64,000 bases of DNA, taken from assembly GCA_031472005.1 (NCBI GenBank), contig PZJY01000011.1:2108001-2172000 (forward strand), given 5' to 3'. This document shows, in pieces, positions 13,164 through 24,071 of this stretch. Within the stretch, counting starts at the first letter, position 1. Each line of letters starts with the position of its first letter. A program made the translations under genes and the position numbers. The notes below the pieces were generated by a model, which searched no databases, was not told where the DNA came from, and saw nothing but the letters and a program-made list of their open reading frames with translations. Source of the stretch: Tetracladium setigerum. Taxonomy: Eukaryota; Ascomycota; Leotiomycetes; Helotiales.

Positions 13164-14239
13164 TTGAGCTAGGGATTTGAGAGTGGTGAGAGATGAAAAT
13201 ATGTTGGGGAGATAGGGAGATCATGGAGATGGTGGGGGTCAAAAGCGAAAAATCATGCGAAGATGATTCTGTGGAATTATTGTAAAATACCTTATGCCTT
13301 TTGTGTGTACATATTGGGGGGTGGGCGTTTCTTTGCGAAACAAGCGTTGGAGTTTACTTGCATTGCAGCGATTCTACATTTTCTTAAATTAATTCTAGCT
13401 ATTGCAAAGTTTCCTTCTCAACTTTCAACTTTCGTATGTGGAGGGAACGAATAGCGCTGCGTACTTACTTGCTTTTATACGAAATATTTTATTTAACTAG
13501 TTTTTGTTTGCACGTGTCCGGCTTTTAATTGATAGAAGACAGTAGACTTCCGTTCTTGTCCCTACTTTCTTGCCTGGCTTTTTAATTTTGTAGACTCCAT
13601 CCATACCCGAGAGTATAAACCGGCTTTTTTTTTTATTTGTAGACTCTTACCGGCCCGGCTTTTTGTCCGGTTTTTTTTATTTTATTTTGTAGGACTCCAT
13701 ACGGGGTCCGGCTTTTTTTTTTGACCGGTCACCGATAATGGACTCCATATACTGGATTTCTAGACTGTACGGGGGTATTTAATTGTTGGGATTTGTCCTG
13801 GATTACGGAGGTATGTACTGTCCAACGACGAGCATTTGACTGATGGTGATATCAGAGTGACCGGGGAGGCTCTGAAATGGCGGCCAAAATGCTTGGCGGT
13901 TGTCAGTTCCTGGCTGGCGTTGGTTGGTGCAGCCCGACTCAACTTTGTCGCATCTTGACAACATGATAAAATAATTTTGGGAGACGCTGAGGTAATTAGC
14001 ATATAAGATATCAATCACTAAGAGCAAATAAAAATTGATGTTATGCAGAGGGTTTTCCATTCATGACTATCATAATTTGCCCCGGATCAACCTCCAACCA
14101 ATTCATTTTGTGCAACCGCCAACTATCATCCCATCATAATCATAATTTTCCCTTCAACACATTACTGCGAAAGAAGAGTGGGAATCAGAAAGCGCATTGC
14201 TTATTACATAAGTGTTGTGTGGAAAGAGTGTGTGGAACC
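13164..14239. other. Intergenic, with degenerate T-rich repeats
   Basis: This convergent intergenic region separates the chromodomain gene from GAPDH. It is AT-rich and contains the repeat block described separately at 13516-13760. I see no credible gene. Confidence 0.5.
13516..13760. repeat. Five degenerate CCGGCTTTTT...GTAGACTCCAT units
   Basis: A motif of the form CCGGC, a T-run of 4-12, then (A)TTTTGTAGACTCCAT recurs about five times at 45-55 bp spacing (starting near 13518, 13574, 13620, 13654 and 13708), with drift in T-run length. It is non-coding. It could be a decayed minisatellite or part of a 3'UTR or terminator region of the chromodomain gene. I do not recognise it. Confidence 0.5.
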
Positions 14240-15495
14240 CTACTTGGCCTCACCATCAACCTTGGCGATGTAGGCAAGGAGATCGAGGACACGGCGAGAG
14301 TACTATTGAATTGATTAATAAATAGATCATACAGATGTTATTCAATTGATTCAACTTACTCCAAACTCATTATCGTACCATGAGACCAATTTTACGAAGT
14401 TGTTGTTGAGAGAAATACCGGCCTTGGCGTCGAAGATGGAGGAGTGAGTATCTCCGTTCAAATCAGTGGAAACAAGCTCATCCTCAGTGTAAGCGAGAAT
14501 GCCTAAAGAATAATTAGTTTTTGAAAAAGTTGTTTGGAAGTGGTGGTGGTGATGGTTGGGGGGGAAATTTACCCTTGAGAGGACCATCGGCAGCCTTCTT
14601 AACGGCGGCCTTGATCTGATCGTAAGTAGCACCCTTCTCAATGCGAACGGTCAAATCAACAACGGAGACGTTGGCAGTTGGGACACGCATGGACATTCCA
14701 GTGAGCTTGCCGTTGAGCTCTGGGATGACCTTTCCGACAGCCTTAGCGGCACCGGTGCTGCTGGGAATGATGTTCTGGGCAGCAGTTCGTCCTCCACGCC
14801 AATCCTTGGCCGATGGACCATCGACAGTCTTCTGGGTAGCAGTGTAGGAGTGGATGGTGGTCATGAGACCCTCAATGATGGTGAACTCATCGTTGATGAC
14901 CTTGGCGAGAGGAGCAAGGCAGTTGGTGGTGCAGGATGCGTTGGAGATAACCTCAACATCCGACTTGTAGGAGGTTTCGTTGACACCCATGACATACATG
15001 GGAGCATCAGCAGATGGAGCCGAGATGACAACCTTCTTTGCGCCACCCTTGATGTGTGCCTTGGCCGCAGCGGTGGTGGTGAAGACACCGGTGGACTCGA
15101 CGATGTAGTATGCCTCAGTCTCGGCCCATGGGATGTTGGCTGGGTCGCGCTCGGAGTAGAACTTGACGGTCTTGCCGTTGACGATGAGACCATCCTTGGT
15201 GGCTTCGATCGTGCCCTTGAATTGACCGTGGGTAGAATCATACTTCAACATGTATGCCTGCGGGGGGGAAGACGCGAATTAGATTGTGCTCTCATTCTTC
15301 CAATTTCAAGTGTAATCTCTCTTTTTTCTCTTCTCTCGCACCGCAGAATTCAGGATTGGTACTTACAGCGTAGTGAGGCTCAATGAAAGGGTCATTGACA
15401 GCGACGATGTTGATATCATCGTGCTCAACGGCGTTTCTGAAGACGATACGTCCAATTCGGCCGAAACCGTTGATACCGACCTTGATTGGTGCCAT
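14240..15495 (-). CDS. gpdA: Glyceraldehyde-3-phosphate dehydrogenase
   Basis: GAPDH is the cytosolic glycolytic enzyme that oxidises glyceraldehyde-3-phosphate with NAD+. Four exons are seen. Exon 1 (MAPIKVGINGFGRIGRIVFR, the NAD-binding Rossmann start) ends HYA. Exon 2 runs from AYMLKYDSTHG to KKAADGPLKG and carries the catalytic cysteine in SNASCTTNCLAPLAKVI. Exon 3 carries ILAYTEDELVSTDLNGD and WYDNEFG. Exon 4 is YSRRVLDLLAYIAKVDGEAK and stop at 14240-14242. Introns are GT-AG. The length (about 338 residues) and every core motif are normal. A GTAAGT donor at about 15769-15774 with an AG just before the ATG suggests a 5'UTR intron, as often seen in fungal GAPDH genes (inference). The upstream DNA is pyrimidine-rich in the sense strand, typical of strong fungal promoters. 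Confidence 0.97.
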
Positions 15496-18400
15496 TTTTC
15501 TGGTGGAAGTTGATGTTAGAATTGAGGGTCAATCGTTTGATGGGTATTTCCAACTACTGAGGAGCTTTTGGAAGTGGTAGTGAAGATGAAGGGGTAGTTG
15601 GTTGTGGTTGTGCGGGAATGGATGGAGGGGTAATGATGAAAGGCTGACGCCAACACGCGCCAAAGCTAGAGCAATCTGTTGAGAGCTTCCAAGATACATA
15701 TTGACTTTGGGGCAGATTATATTGCTGAGGAAGAGCTCAACAGAGAAGAAGAAGTAGAAGAGGGAACTTACACGATTGATTTCTGTTTATTTGGATTTGG
15801 TTTGTGTGTGTGTTTTGTTGTGAGAAGTTGTATGATCGAGGGAGAGGAGGAGGGGGGAGGAAAGATTTTGACCTTGGATCATGGAGGGGTTATTAAGTAA
15901 GGCCGCAGCCGCTAGGAGACCAGCGAGAGAGGGGCCGGGAGGTCCAAGGCCAAGCAAGGCAGGGAAGATGTGGGTGCACTCACTACTGGATGGTAACAAA
16001 ACAAACAAACCACCACCACGCCATGAGGAAGGGTTGGCCGGTAGTGGTGGTTGGTGGTGGGTGATGGTAGGTGATGGATGTGCTCTTCACGCCTTTTGAT
16101 TGCTCACAGCTGCATCTTCTCTTATCTCGCTCTGCATCATCCACTTTTTCCACATCTTTTCTTTACGCCATATCAGCAGAAGGGAAGGGAGATGATGAGC
16201 AGAAAAAAAAGAGCAGAAAAAAGATTGGAAATGAAATGACAGGAAAGAAAGGCGGCAAAGAAGGGAAAGGACCTCTTAATGCCTCAATTGCTTCATCATG
16301 CCACCATCTCGACACCTCTTTGGCTGAAATGGGAGAGACGAGACAACCAGACGAGACGAGAGGAGAGCGAAGAGTCATCTTGATTATCACATCTATTCGC
16401 CGTGACTTTGCCTCTTACATCTGTCTACTCCTGCTCCGTAATCCCGCTTGCAGACGTAGTTGTTAGTCAAGCAATGAATGGTTAGTTAGTCTTGAACTCG
16501 TTCGTGTTGTCGTCCGTTGTGGTTATTCTTGGTATTCCATTCCTTTCCCAGGATGGCGAAAGGTCCAAACACGGAATCTTCGGTTAAAAGAAAGGCATCC
16601 AGAAGGAGACCGTAAACTTCACTTTCGGGAGGACGAGGGACGCCCGCCAGCTATAAAGACGACCATGAATTCCATTCCTCCGCATTATCGTGACTTCCCC
16701 GGACTTCTACGATATAGATGCATCTTCGAGAGCTCGACTTACCGAGAAGGACCTTGGTTGGTTCTCTTTACCATCTTAGCTTCGCGACTTCTTCCTCCTC
16801 CTCCTCCATCCTCCCTCATCATCCTCGCCCTTCTCACCATTGTCTTGGCATACTTGGGAGCCAGTTTGGCCACCCCAATTTTCAATCCCCTGTTTCAATT
16901 TTGCGTTTTTTTTTCTCTCTGCTTCGTCTTCTGTTTCTCAATCTCAACGGCCGAACTCCCCTCTGTTGCCAACATTCTTGACACACCGGCGGCGGCGCGA
17001 TATCGGCTGAAAAAGAAAATATCTGATTGCGTTTGCCCCACGCGCTCAAGACGGACTACTCGAGTGAGAGAAAAGCGTCATTTATTTTCTCTGCCCTGCA
17101 CAGCACAGCACAGCTTGCCAGCCCAGCCTCATTTGCTACTTATGCGGAAGCTCCTATGCAGGTGATGCAGGGAACAGCTTTCTGGCTGTCAATGAATCTA
17201 GACGGCTCTTGCGCCATGATTCAATACACGATGATGTGGGATGTATGTCACGTGATACACTTAGTCTTCTTGCCATTGCTTGCACAGCAATAGGCCAGTA
17301 TCCTAGAAGATTTGGGGATCGAGAACTTTGAGAGAATCTACCCATCTTCTGAGATATCTTTACTATATTTATCAATTCCTCATATGATCAATCCCGATTA
17401 GTCACGAGACTTGTTCCCCAACTTCCTTTGGTCGGCAAACCCGGAGAAGTTCTAGTAGCATCATATAACTCACTATTCCTGTTTGTAATTCATTCTTCAA
17501 AGGAATCTTCTTTCTCTCAAATCGCGATGCCTTCAAATCTTGGCACTATTCCTCTAAAGGGATCACAGGCCCGGCAGTCCCGAAGTACAACAATCCGTCC
17601 TGAGTTTTCGCCGAACCATGGCTTACATTTCTACCTTCCCAAGAAAGATAACTTTGAAGTGGGCAACATCTTTGAAAACAATGATTTGAGATGTTCAGAC
17701 GAACGGATTCTTCACATCAAAGGAAAGGAAAGAGAATGAAATATGATGAAAGATTGTGGTACGGTGGTGGTGCTTGGTAGGCGATGGGAGAGAGAGAGAG
17801 AATATGGAAATGGGTAGAGCTGGTCATTTTGCTGGAGTTGGGCAATCTGATATTGAATCAAAATGTGGCTAGGTTAAATAGTTTGATGGGTGGAGGTGGT
17901 ACTTTTTGAAGCTACGAAATTTACGAGTTTGTTTCTCCGCATGGTTATTCAGGAAATGTTTTTGATGCCAAATTAATGTCCAGCAGATCACCAACATACA
18001 CCAACCAGGTCGTCACCAAGTCTTTGTATCCTCAAACTTCAACTTGTCGTTCATCCTAACTAATTTAGTTGCAAACATAGCTTTATCGGCATCACAAGAG
18101 TGGCATCCATCAAAGAGACAAATTGAGAGAATTTGAGAGAAGTTGAGACAATACATCCAGTAAAAAATGCTGAACCCAAATTGACCCAGATCGCATAGTT
18201 TAACTTGTGAGATATGTAAAAGATGTGCAATGAATGTAGACAGAAAAGGTCATCTTCCATAAACTGAATTTCATCACCCCATAAACCATCTGATTCTGAT
18301 TACCTATTGACGTTGCTGCATTGGTCGGCGTCACGTGATCCGCCGAGCCATGGTCTGCTTTTTTGTACCCGAGCTTGGTTTGACCTCGCATCACGACCTC

Positions 18401-18500
18401 TCATCCACTCACTCAACAACCACTCAATTGAAGCCCACGCATCTCAATTGACCTCCTCCGCACCTCATTCTCCTTTGTCCGCCTTCACACGCCCGCCAAC
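15496..18500. promoter_or_regulatory. 3 kb divergent interval, GAPDH / COX5
   Basis: This interval holds the GAPDH promoter (right to left, CT-rich sense strand, about 15500-16100) and the COX5 promoter. CACGTG elements sit at about 17251 and 18332. Several open frames of 70-166 codons (for example 16665-17165 and 17428-17739) lack domains or splice support and are not called. A non-coding transcript cannot be excluded. Confidence 0.4.
18331..18338. promoter_or_regulatory. TCACGTGA palindrome upstream of COX5
   Basis: A perfect 8-bp palindrome lies 163 bp upstream of the COX5 ATG. This is the core recognised by bHLH factors (E-box; the yeast Cbf1 site is of this type). The same octamer lies 124 bp upstream of ATP2. 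Function is inferred. Confidence 0.4.
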
Positions 18501-19314
18501 ATGCTTCGACAATCGCTCCTTCGCACCAGCGCTCGCGCATCAGCAGCATCCGCAATCCGCCCGGCCGCCTCACTCCTGCAAACCCGAGCTGCTCACGCCA
18601 TTAGCAACCCAACGCTCGCCAACATCGAGAAGCGATGGGAGACTCTGCCACCGCAAGAGCAGGCTGATTTGTGGATGGCTTTGAGAGATAGAATGAAGGT
18701 TAATTGGGGGAGTTGACGATCCAGGAGAAGAAAGCTGGTGCGTAGCTAGGCCTCCCCCTTCACACATCACCACCACATCATCCTACCTACGATCAGACAT
18801 CGAGATAGAACAAGGCAATCAATCTGCATGGAAGAGGAGAGCTAACGACTATTCATGGGAAATAGCATACTACATCGCCTTCGGTGAGCACGGTCCTCGC
18901 GCTCAAACGCCTCCAGGAGAGGGATTGAAGGTCTTCGCATACACGATGGTCGGCGTGGGAGCTAGTTTTGGACTCTTCCTCTTCGTCCGTATGTTCGCCA
19001 GAGGTCAACCAGATACCATGACCAAGGAATACCAGGAGGCTACCAACGAGTATTTGCTTGTGCGTATTCCCACCATTTCCTTTTTCTACATGACAATCAT
19101 ATCATCATGCCACTTTCTGAGTCTTGGCATCGATGACCTGCTCTACTACCATCCTCCAATTACTACTCTATACTCTCTTGCAAAGATCTGAACATGGGCT
19201 AACATCTTTCCTCGTCGCGATTTGTAGGCACAAAACTCCGAACCAATCACTGGTATCTCATCCGAAGGTTACGTTGGAAAGGGTCAAGTCCAAAGTCCAC
19301 CCAAGAAGCAATAG
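18501..19314 (+). CDS. cox5: Cytochrome c oxidase subunit 5 (yeast Cox5 / mammalian COX4 family), one-base break
   Basis: This is the nuclear-encoded single-span subunit of respiratory complex IV in the mitochondrial inner membrane. The N-terminus MLRQSLLRTSARASAASAIR is a typical presequence. ISNPTLANIEKRWETLPPQE and LWMALRDRMKVNWG match the matrix domain. KKAAYYIAFGEHGPRA follows after an intron, then the membrane span FAYTMVGVGASFGLFLFVRM. The last exon encodes AQNSEPITGISSEGYVGKGQ and ends at 19312-19314. Introns start GTGCGTAG and GTGCGTAT. Between VNWG and LTIQEKK the frame is lost: one more G in the run at 18706-18710 would restore the family sequence. I treat the gene as intact with a base missing from the sequence, because COX5 is needed for respiration. 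A true mutation is the alternative. Confidence 0.92.
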
Positions 19315-20945
19315 AGAAGGGGCACACAATCAAAAACCACTCTTGCCACGGAAAATTTTGCTTAACTTGTGCTTACTCTGCGACGCTTTCCCTTTGTTCT
19401 GTTCCAATTTTTTTCGCTTGCGTTGCGGGGAAAGGCTTGTGTATATTTGTGTGTGAGCTGCTGCTGCTGCTGAAGTGTAGTGAGTGCAGTGGGTTGGATG
19501 GGGAAAATATTATAGATGGGGTTTGGGGGAAAGAGAGAGGAAGTGGGAGAAGGGAGAGGGGGAGGTGGAGAGAGGGCGAGAGGCGACGGGGAACACCTGT
19601 ATTGTACAAAGAATCTTATTGCCTCCTGCAACTTTCGTGTCGACATTCTTTTGGTTTCTTTTTGGTTTTTGGTGTTGTTGACATACCACATGCCACATTA
19701 GTGATATAGATCAAGAAATCGTAGAAAGTAAGGTAGGTATACCAAAGGTAGTTCTTCTCTCGCCTCGTCTCGTCCGAAGACGGGACTTCTGTCTATCTAA
19801 ACTAACTACTCCTAGGAACAAGGACGCTGTTGTAACATCTTACCTTGCAGTCATAAAACACTTTTGAAGTCTTGGTTCACAACATACCACCTACATTACC
19901 TAGGTAACTTGTTCCTGAACACATTGCCCACCCACCTCACCTCCCTTGGCAGCTTCAAAAACTCCTCGTCCTCGTCCTCGTCGTCCTCCTATCTCACTGT
20001 TCAATACATTCTATCTCTCCCCCCCTCCCCCCCTCTCTCTCCAGCAATAGACCTAACCACAAACAGGAACTAATCGATACCAACATTTGCATTTCTCCAA
20101 ACTCGGCATAAAGACTAAAGTTCAAATTTCTCTTGTTAAGTATTAAAGTAGCTTGCTTATCCTCACGATTTCACTCATGTCCCATCCCATCTTATCCCAA
20201 CTCAACTCATTTATTCCATTCTCAACAACCATGACATGATATCCCGTTCTTCTTCCATCTATGTCACTATGCAACCATCCACCTGTTCACCTTCACCTAG
20301 GTATTAATTTATGTTAACGGCTTCATCCATCACAATCCCAAGTATCATATATCTCTCTGCGTTCTCTCTCCTCTCTCCGTCGTTCTCTCTTTAATTAGCA
20401 GCTCCTGTTTTTTTCGGGTTTAAGTGAGCTATATTTTTACCCTCCTTTTCTGCAGACCCCCGACTCTCTGGGAAGATAGGATAAGGGGGTTTATTTATTA
20501 CTGTTGTTTATTGATTTAAGAAAAGCAAGGGTTTGGGGAGGTATTGAGGGGAGAGAGGAGAGAGAGGGTAGAGAGAGACTGAGACTGAGAGCTTCACAAG
20601 TATACCTTCGAATTTTTACTTATTTTCCTTTTTCATTTTTCAATTCTTTTCCTAGTGACAATAAGTATTTATGTAGACAATTCGTATATACATATAGACA
20701 TCAATCCGCGTTTCCTCATTTCTAATCGCTAACTTATGAAGAAACGCAATTCTCCCTCCCCAAAAAAGAAAAAAAATAGAAACCAGATGCAGATGCAAAA
20801 ATGCAATGCAATCCCCAACGCCATACTGAAGCTTAATCGTAAAATTCAACAGACACCCATTCCCATCCCCTCCTCCCTTTCCCTTTCCCTCTATCTTCTC
20901 AAACCTCACACACCAATCAATCGCGCCCCATCCATCATGTATATT
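19315..20945. other. Convergent intergenic with simple repeats
   Basis: This lies between the 3' ends of COX5 and MCX1. It holds CTG repeats near 19456-19471, GA-rich DNA at 19530-19590, a TCCTCG run at 19965-19995 and C/T tracts at 20017-20042 and 20340-20395. I see no gene. Confidence 0.45.
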
Positions 20946-23082
20946 TTACATCCCACTACTCCCAACCTTTCTAAAAGCCCTCATATCACCATCTGCCTCA
21001 TCACCAGCACTTCCTCCCTCCTTCCCACTCCCACTCATCACAACTCTCCACCTCTCCTCCTCCCTCTCCCACACATCCTCAAAACTCTTCTCCTGACCTC
21101 TCGACCAGCATTTCGGTAGACCATCTCCATTGCTATCAATTGTGCTGTATTGATCTTCTTCGTGATTATTGCTCGTTCCAGTTCCAGATGAAGATGAAGA
21201 AGAGGAGGAGTTTCCTTTGGAAGATGTAGGGTTGGGGGTGGAATAACCAGCAGCAAAGGCTTGTTCACGAACATATCTTTCATCGATGAGAGTATAGCGG
21301 ATAGCGGAGCCAGGTCCTTTGAACATGACATTAAAGAGGACAGTTTCAAGAATGGAGCGTAGCGAACGAGCGCCTATTCCCGCGCCGCCGCCGGTTGAAG
21401 GTTCTACATCATCCTCAGGCTCCAAAGCCGTAGTCGAAGAAGCAAGATTGTTGGCAGAAGATAAGGTTGACGACGTTCGCAATCTCAAAGACAACTTCCC
21501 ATTGAGCGCCCACTCGGCTATCGCCCATAGAGCGGAAGTCGTGAAGCGGAGCTGGATATTAGAGGTCTGAAGAAGTGCCGTGTACTGCTTCACTAGAGAG
21601 TTTTTAGGCTCGGTGAGGATGGATATGAGATCTTGAAGGGAGAGGGGTGTGAGGGTTGTGAGGATTGGAATTCGACCGAGAAGTTCGGGGATGAGACCAT
21701 AGGCTTGGAGGTCTGTAGGGAGAAGAGATGCTAGTGGGTTTTTGGTGGGGTAGAGATATCATTTTTCTGATGGTGTGAAGAAGGTGCTTCTCGAAGTTGA
21801 GCACCAAATCCCATGCCAGATTTGGAAGTCAGTCTTTTGGAGATGATTTTATCCAGACCGATGAAAGCACCTGCGAACACGAAGAGGATATTTCGCGTAT
21901 CGATTGTGAATTGCTCACTTTTTCCACCGGGGGAGTTTGAGTCTCGACCGCCACGTTCGAGACGGTCGTTTCCTCTTCCGCTTTCGGTTTTGGAGTTGCG
22001 ATCGGTTTTGGTGTTTACAGTCACTGTGGTTCCCTCGATCATTTTTAGAAGACCTTGTTGCACGCCCTCTCCGGAGACATCACGACCGTGGGTTACGATT
22101 GCTGGTTTGGCGAGTTTGTCGACTTCGTCAAAGAAGATGATGCCGGTTTCACAGCGGGTTGCGGAGTGATCTGCTGCAAGGAGGAGACGTTCAATAGATG
22201 ATTCAATGTCAGAGCCGATGTAGCCGGCCTGGGTTAGGGAGGAGCAGTCTACAGTTGCAAAGGGGACTTCTAGGACTGATGCGAGGGTTTGGAGAATGTA
22301 AGTCTTTCCAACGCCCGAGGGGCCGAGGAGGAGGAGGTTGGACTTCTCGATTGTGGTGGGAGCATTGAGAGGAGTGGTTAGTGGGGTAGAGCCAAGTTCT
22401 GGTTCTGCTTCTGAGCGGTCTGGTGAGGCGAAGGAGGTAAATGAGGAAGAGGAAGACAGGGAGTTGAGATCAACAGTCTCGACGTGACCGGGGAATTCAT
22501 CTGAGAAAATCTTTAGTTTTTGTTTTCATAATAGGATATTAAAATGTGGTTGGTATAAGGGGAAAGGAAGACCAACTCTCAACTGGATGAGACCTCCTCT
22601 CACGCTCTCTCATCTCCCATCTCGACTGTTTCTCCTTCAGGGCCCTCTCCTCGGCCTCCTGCCGTCGTATCTCTCTAATTCTCTGATAGTGATTGAAAAT
22701 AGCGACGCTGACCACCTTCTTCGCCTTGTCCTGTCCGACGACGAACTTGTCCAAATGCTGCTTCAGACGGGTTGGAGTGAGACGAGGAGTCCCATGTTTG
22801 GAAGCCTGAGCCAGCGGGCCCTTGGTCGGTTGATCTGGATCATAAGAGCTGCTGAAGCCGCCACCTTGCGAGCTGGACTGGAACTCGGACCGTTGGTAGG
22901 GGGAGTCGCGGTGGGAGGGTGTGGTGGACAGGTGGTGGCGATGGCCATGGCCATAATGGAATTGGGTGAGGAGGGCTGGAATACGGGTCTTGGAAGTGTT
23001 GAGGGATTGGGAGAGTTGGGCGAGGGTGAGAGGGTTTGGGGGTGGATGGGTAGCATAATTAATGGATTGAAACTCTGCCTCA
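20946..23082 (-). CDS. mcx1: Mitochondrial ClpX-type AAA+ unfoldase (Mcx1), one-base break, start unresolved
   Basis: Mcx1/ClpX is a matrix AAA+ unfoldase; in yeast it also activates the haem-synthesis enzyme ALA synthase. Seen in order: LTPTRLKQHLDKFVVGQDKA, Walker A GPSGVGKT, pore loop GYIG, Walker B IIFFDEVDK, GRDVSGEGVQQGLLKMIEGT, sensor region RNILFVFAGAFIGLDKII, arginine-finger region GLIPELLGRIP, and a C-domain ending FRKVGSSGM with stop at 20946-20948. There is one clear intron (donor GTTGGT just after HPVE, acceptor at about 22500). At about 21739-21750 the frame slips: one more base in the C-run (or A-run) of the sense strand joins it to NPLASLLPTDLQAYGLIPEL. The open frame reaches 23082 without an ATG, so a short first exon with the mitochondrial presequence must lie further upstream; I could not place it. 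No N-terminal zinc domain is seen, as in other fungal Mcx1. Confidence 0.9.
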
Positions 23083-24071
23083 CAAATCTATCTTTGTTTG
23101 CATGACGGCGCTAAAGATATACTATTCTCACTTCCGAGGGTGTGGGAGGGAGGAAGAGTACATCAAAAGATGGGTTGACGTCTGGACGGGCACGTGAAGT
23201 GGGATGGGATAGATCACAGCTAAGGAAGGAAGCTGCTATTGTGAGGTGTGAGCTTGCTGGCTGATCTATGATGGGCCGACTGCGGGCTCTGCGGGGTAGG
23301 TTTTGCAGGCGAGAAGACTTGTAGGGAGCTGCCCTGGAGATAGCGAGAGATAGAGCATCAGTCGAGCTAGGGGCTATGTGACTACTAGATCAAACTCTAT
23401 GTGAATAGATGTATGTGTGGGGGATAGTGAACACTTATTGCTTATTATGACTTCGAAGTAAGCGCGCTTTAGCTTCATTATTGTTTTGGATGTTGTTCCC
23501 ACTCAAACATATATGTAATAATTTAATTATTTTTACAACTCAATTCTTTTATGCCTCACCATCACGTGCCGACTGCCATGGAAATGGTTGAGCAGCACCA
23601 CAAGCACAGTGACTGGGATTGCCGCTGCACCCACCAGGCGCGTCATAGTTCAGACGGACTGGACTGCAGCAGTTCAACAAACAGGCCGGGAAAGGGAGGG
23701 AGGGACAGGAGGGAAAGAGGGAAGTACCACACACCAACCACACCACCACATTCAATAAAACGGCGAGAGAAAGAATGAGATGAGAGAGATCAACCCCAAA
23801 CGGCCAATCCCTCGCACAAACTTTACTTTCGCCTTCGCCCTCCCAGAAGGAACTGCCTACCTATCTACTATTACCTTTCGGGATTGCTCTGCATCAGCTT
23901 ATTATAAAACAACTCTCCCATTATTCTCCTTCTTTCCCGCCTCCTCAACCCCTCTTCAACAAACATAAAACATCCTGCAGACCCTCGATTACTGGCGCCG
24001 TCATAAAAACTTGGACTGTTGCCACGAAAAGAAGTCAACGATAAATCTTCATTCTGCAAAAACCACTCACA
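23083..24071. promoter_or_regulatory. Divergent promoter, MCX1 / branching enzyme
   Basis: This interval of about 1 kb probably contains the missing first MCX1 exon at its left end. It has a TGACGTC CRE-like site at 23176-23182, CACGTGA at 23191 and TCACGTG at 23562. The sequence before the branching-enzyme ATG is CT- and AC-rich, as in fungal 5'UTRs. Site functions are inferred. Confidence 0.45.

Noticed and set aside
14556..15386. 276-codon open frame antisense to GAPDH
   Set aside because: It is a shadow of strongly biased GAPDH codons on the other strand, with no domain or splice support.
16665..17739. Open frames of 103-166 codons in the GAPDH/COX5 interval
   Set aside because: The sequence looks like pyrimidine-rich promoter DNA read as protein, with no domain or intron logic.
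18699..18724. 26-nt intron in COX5 explaining the frame loss
   Set aside because: It is too short for the spliceosome and would delete the conserved VNWGELTIQ block; one missing G explains the break better.
21713..21804. Intron in MCX1 (GTGCTC donor, CTACAG acceptor) explaining the frame change
   Set aside because: It would remove the conserved NPLxxLxPTDL segment, and the donor is weak. A missing base in a run keeps the family sequence.
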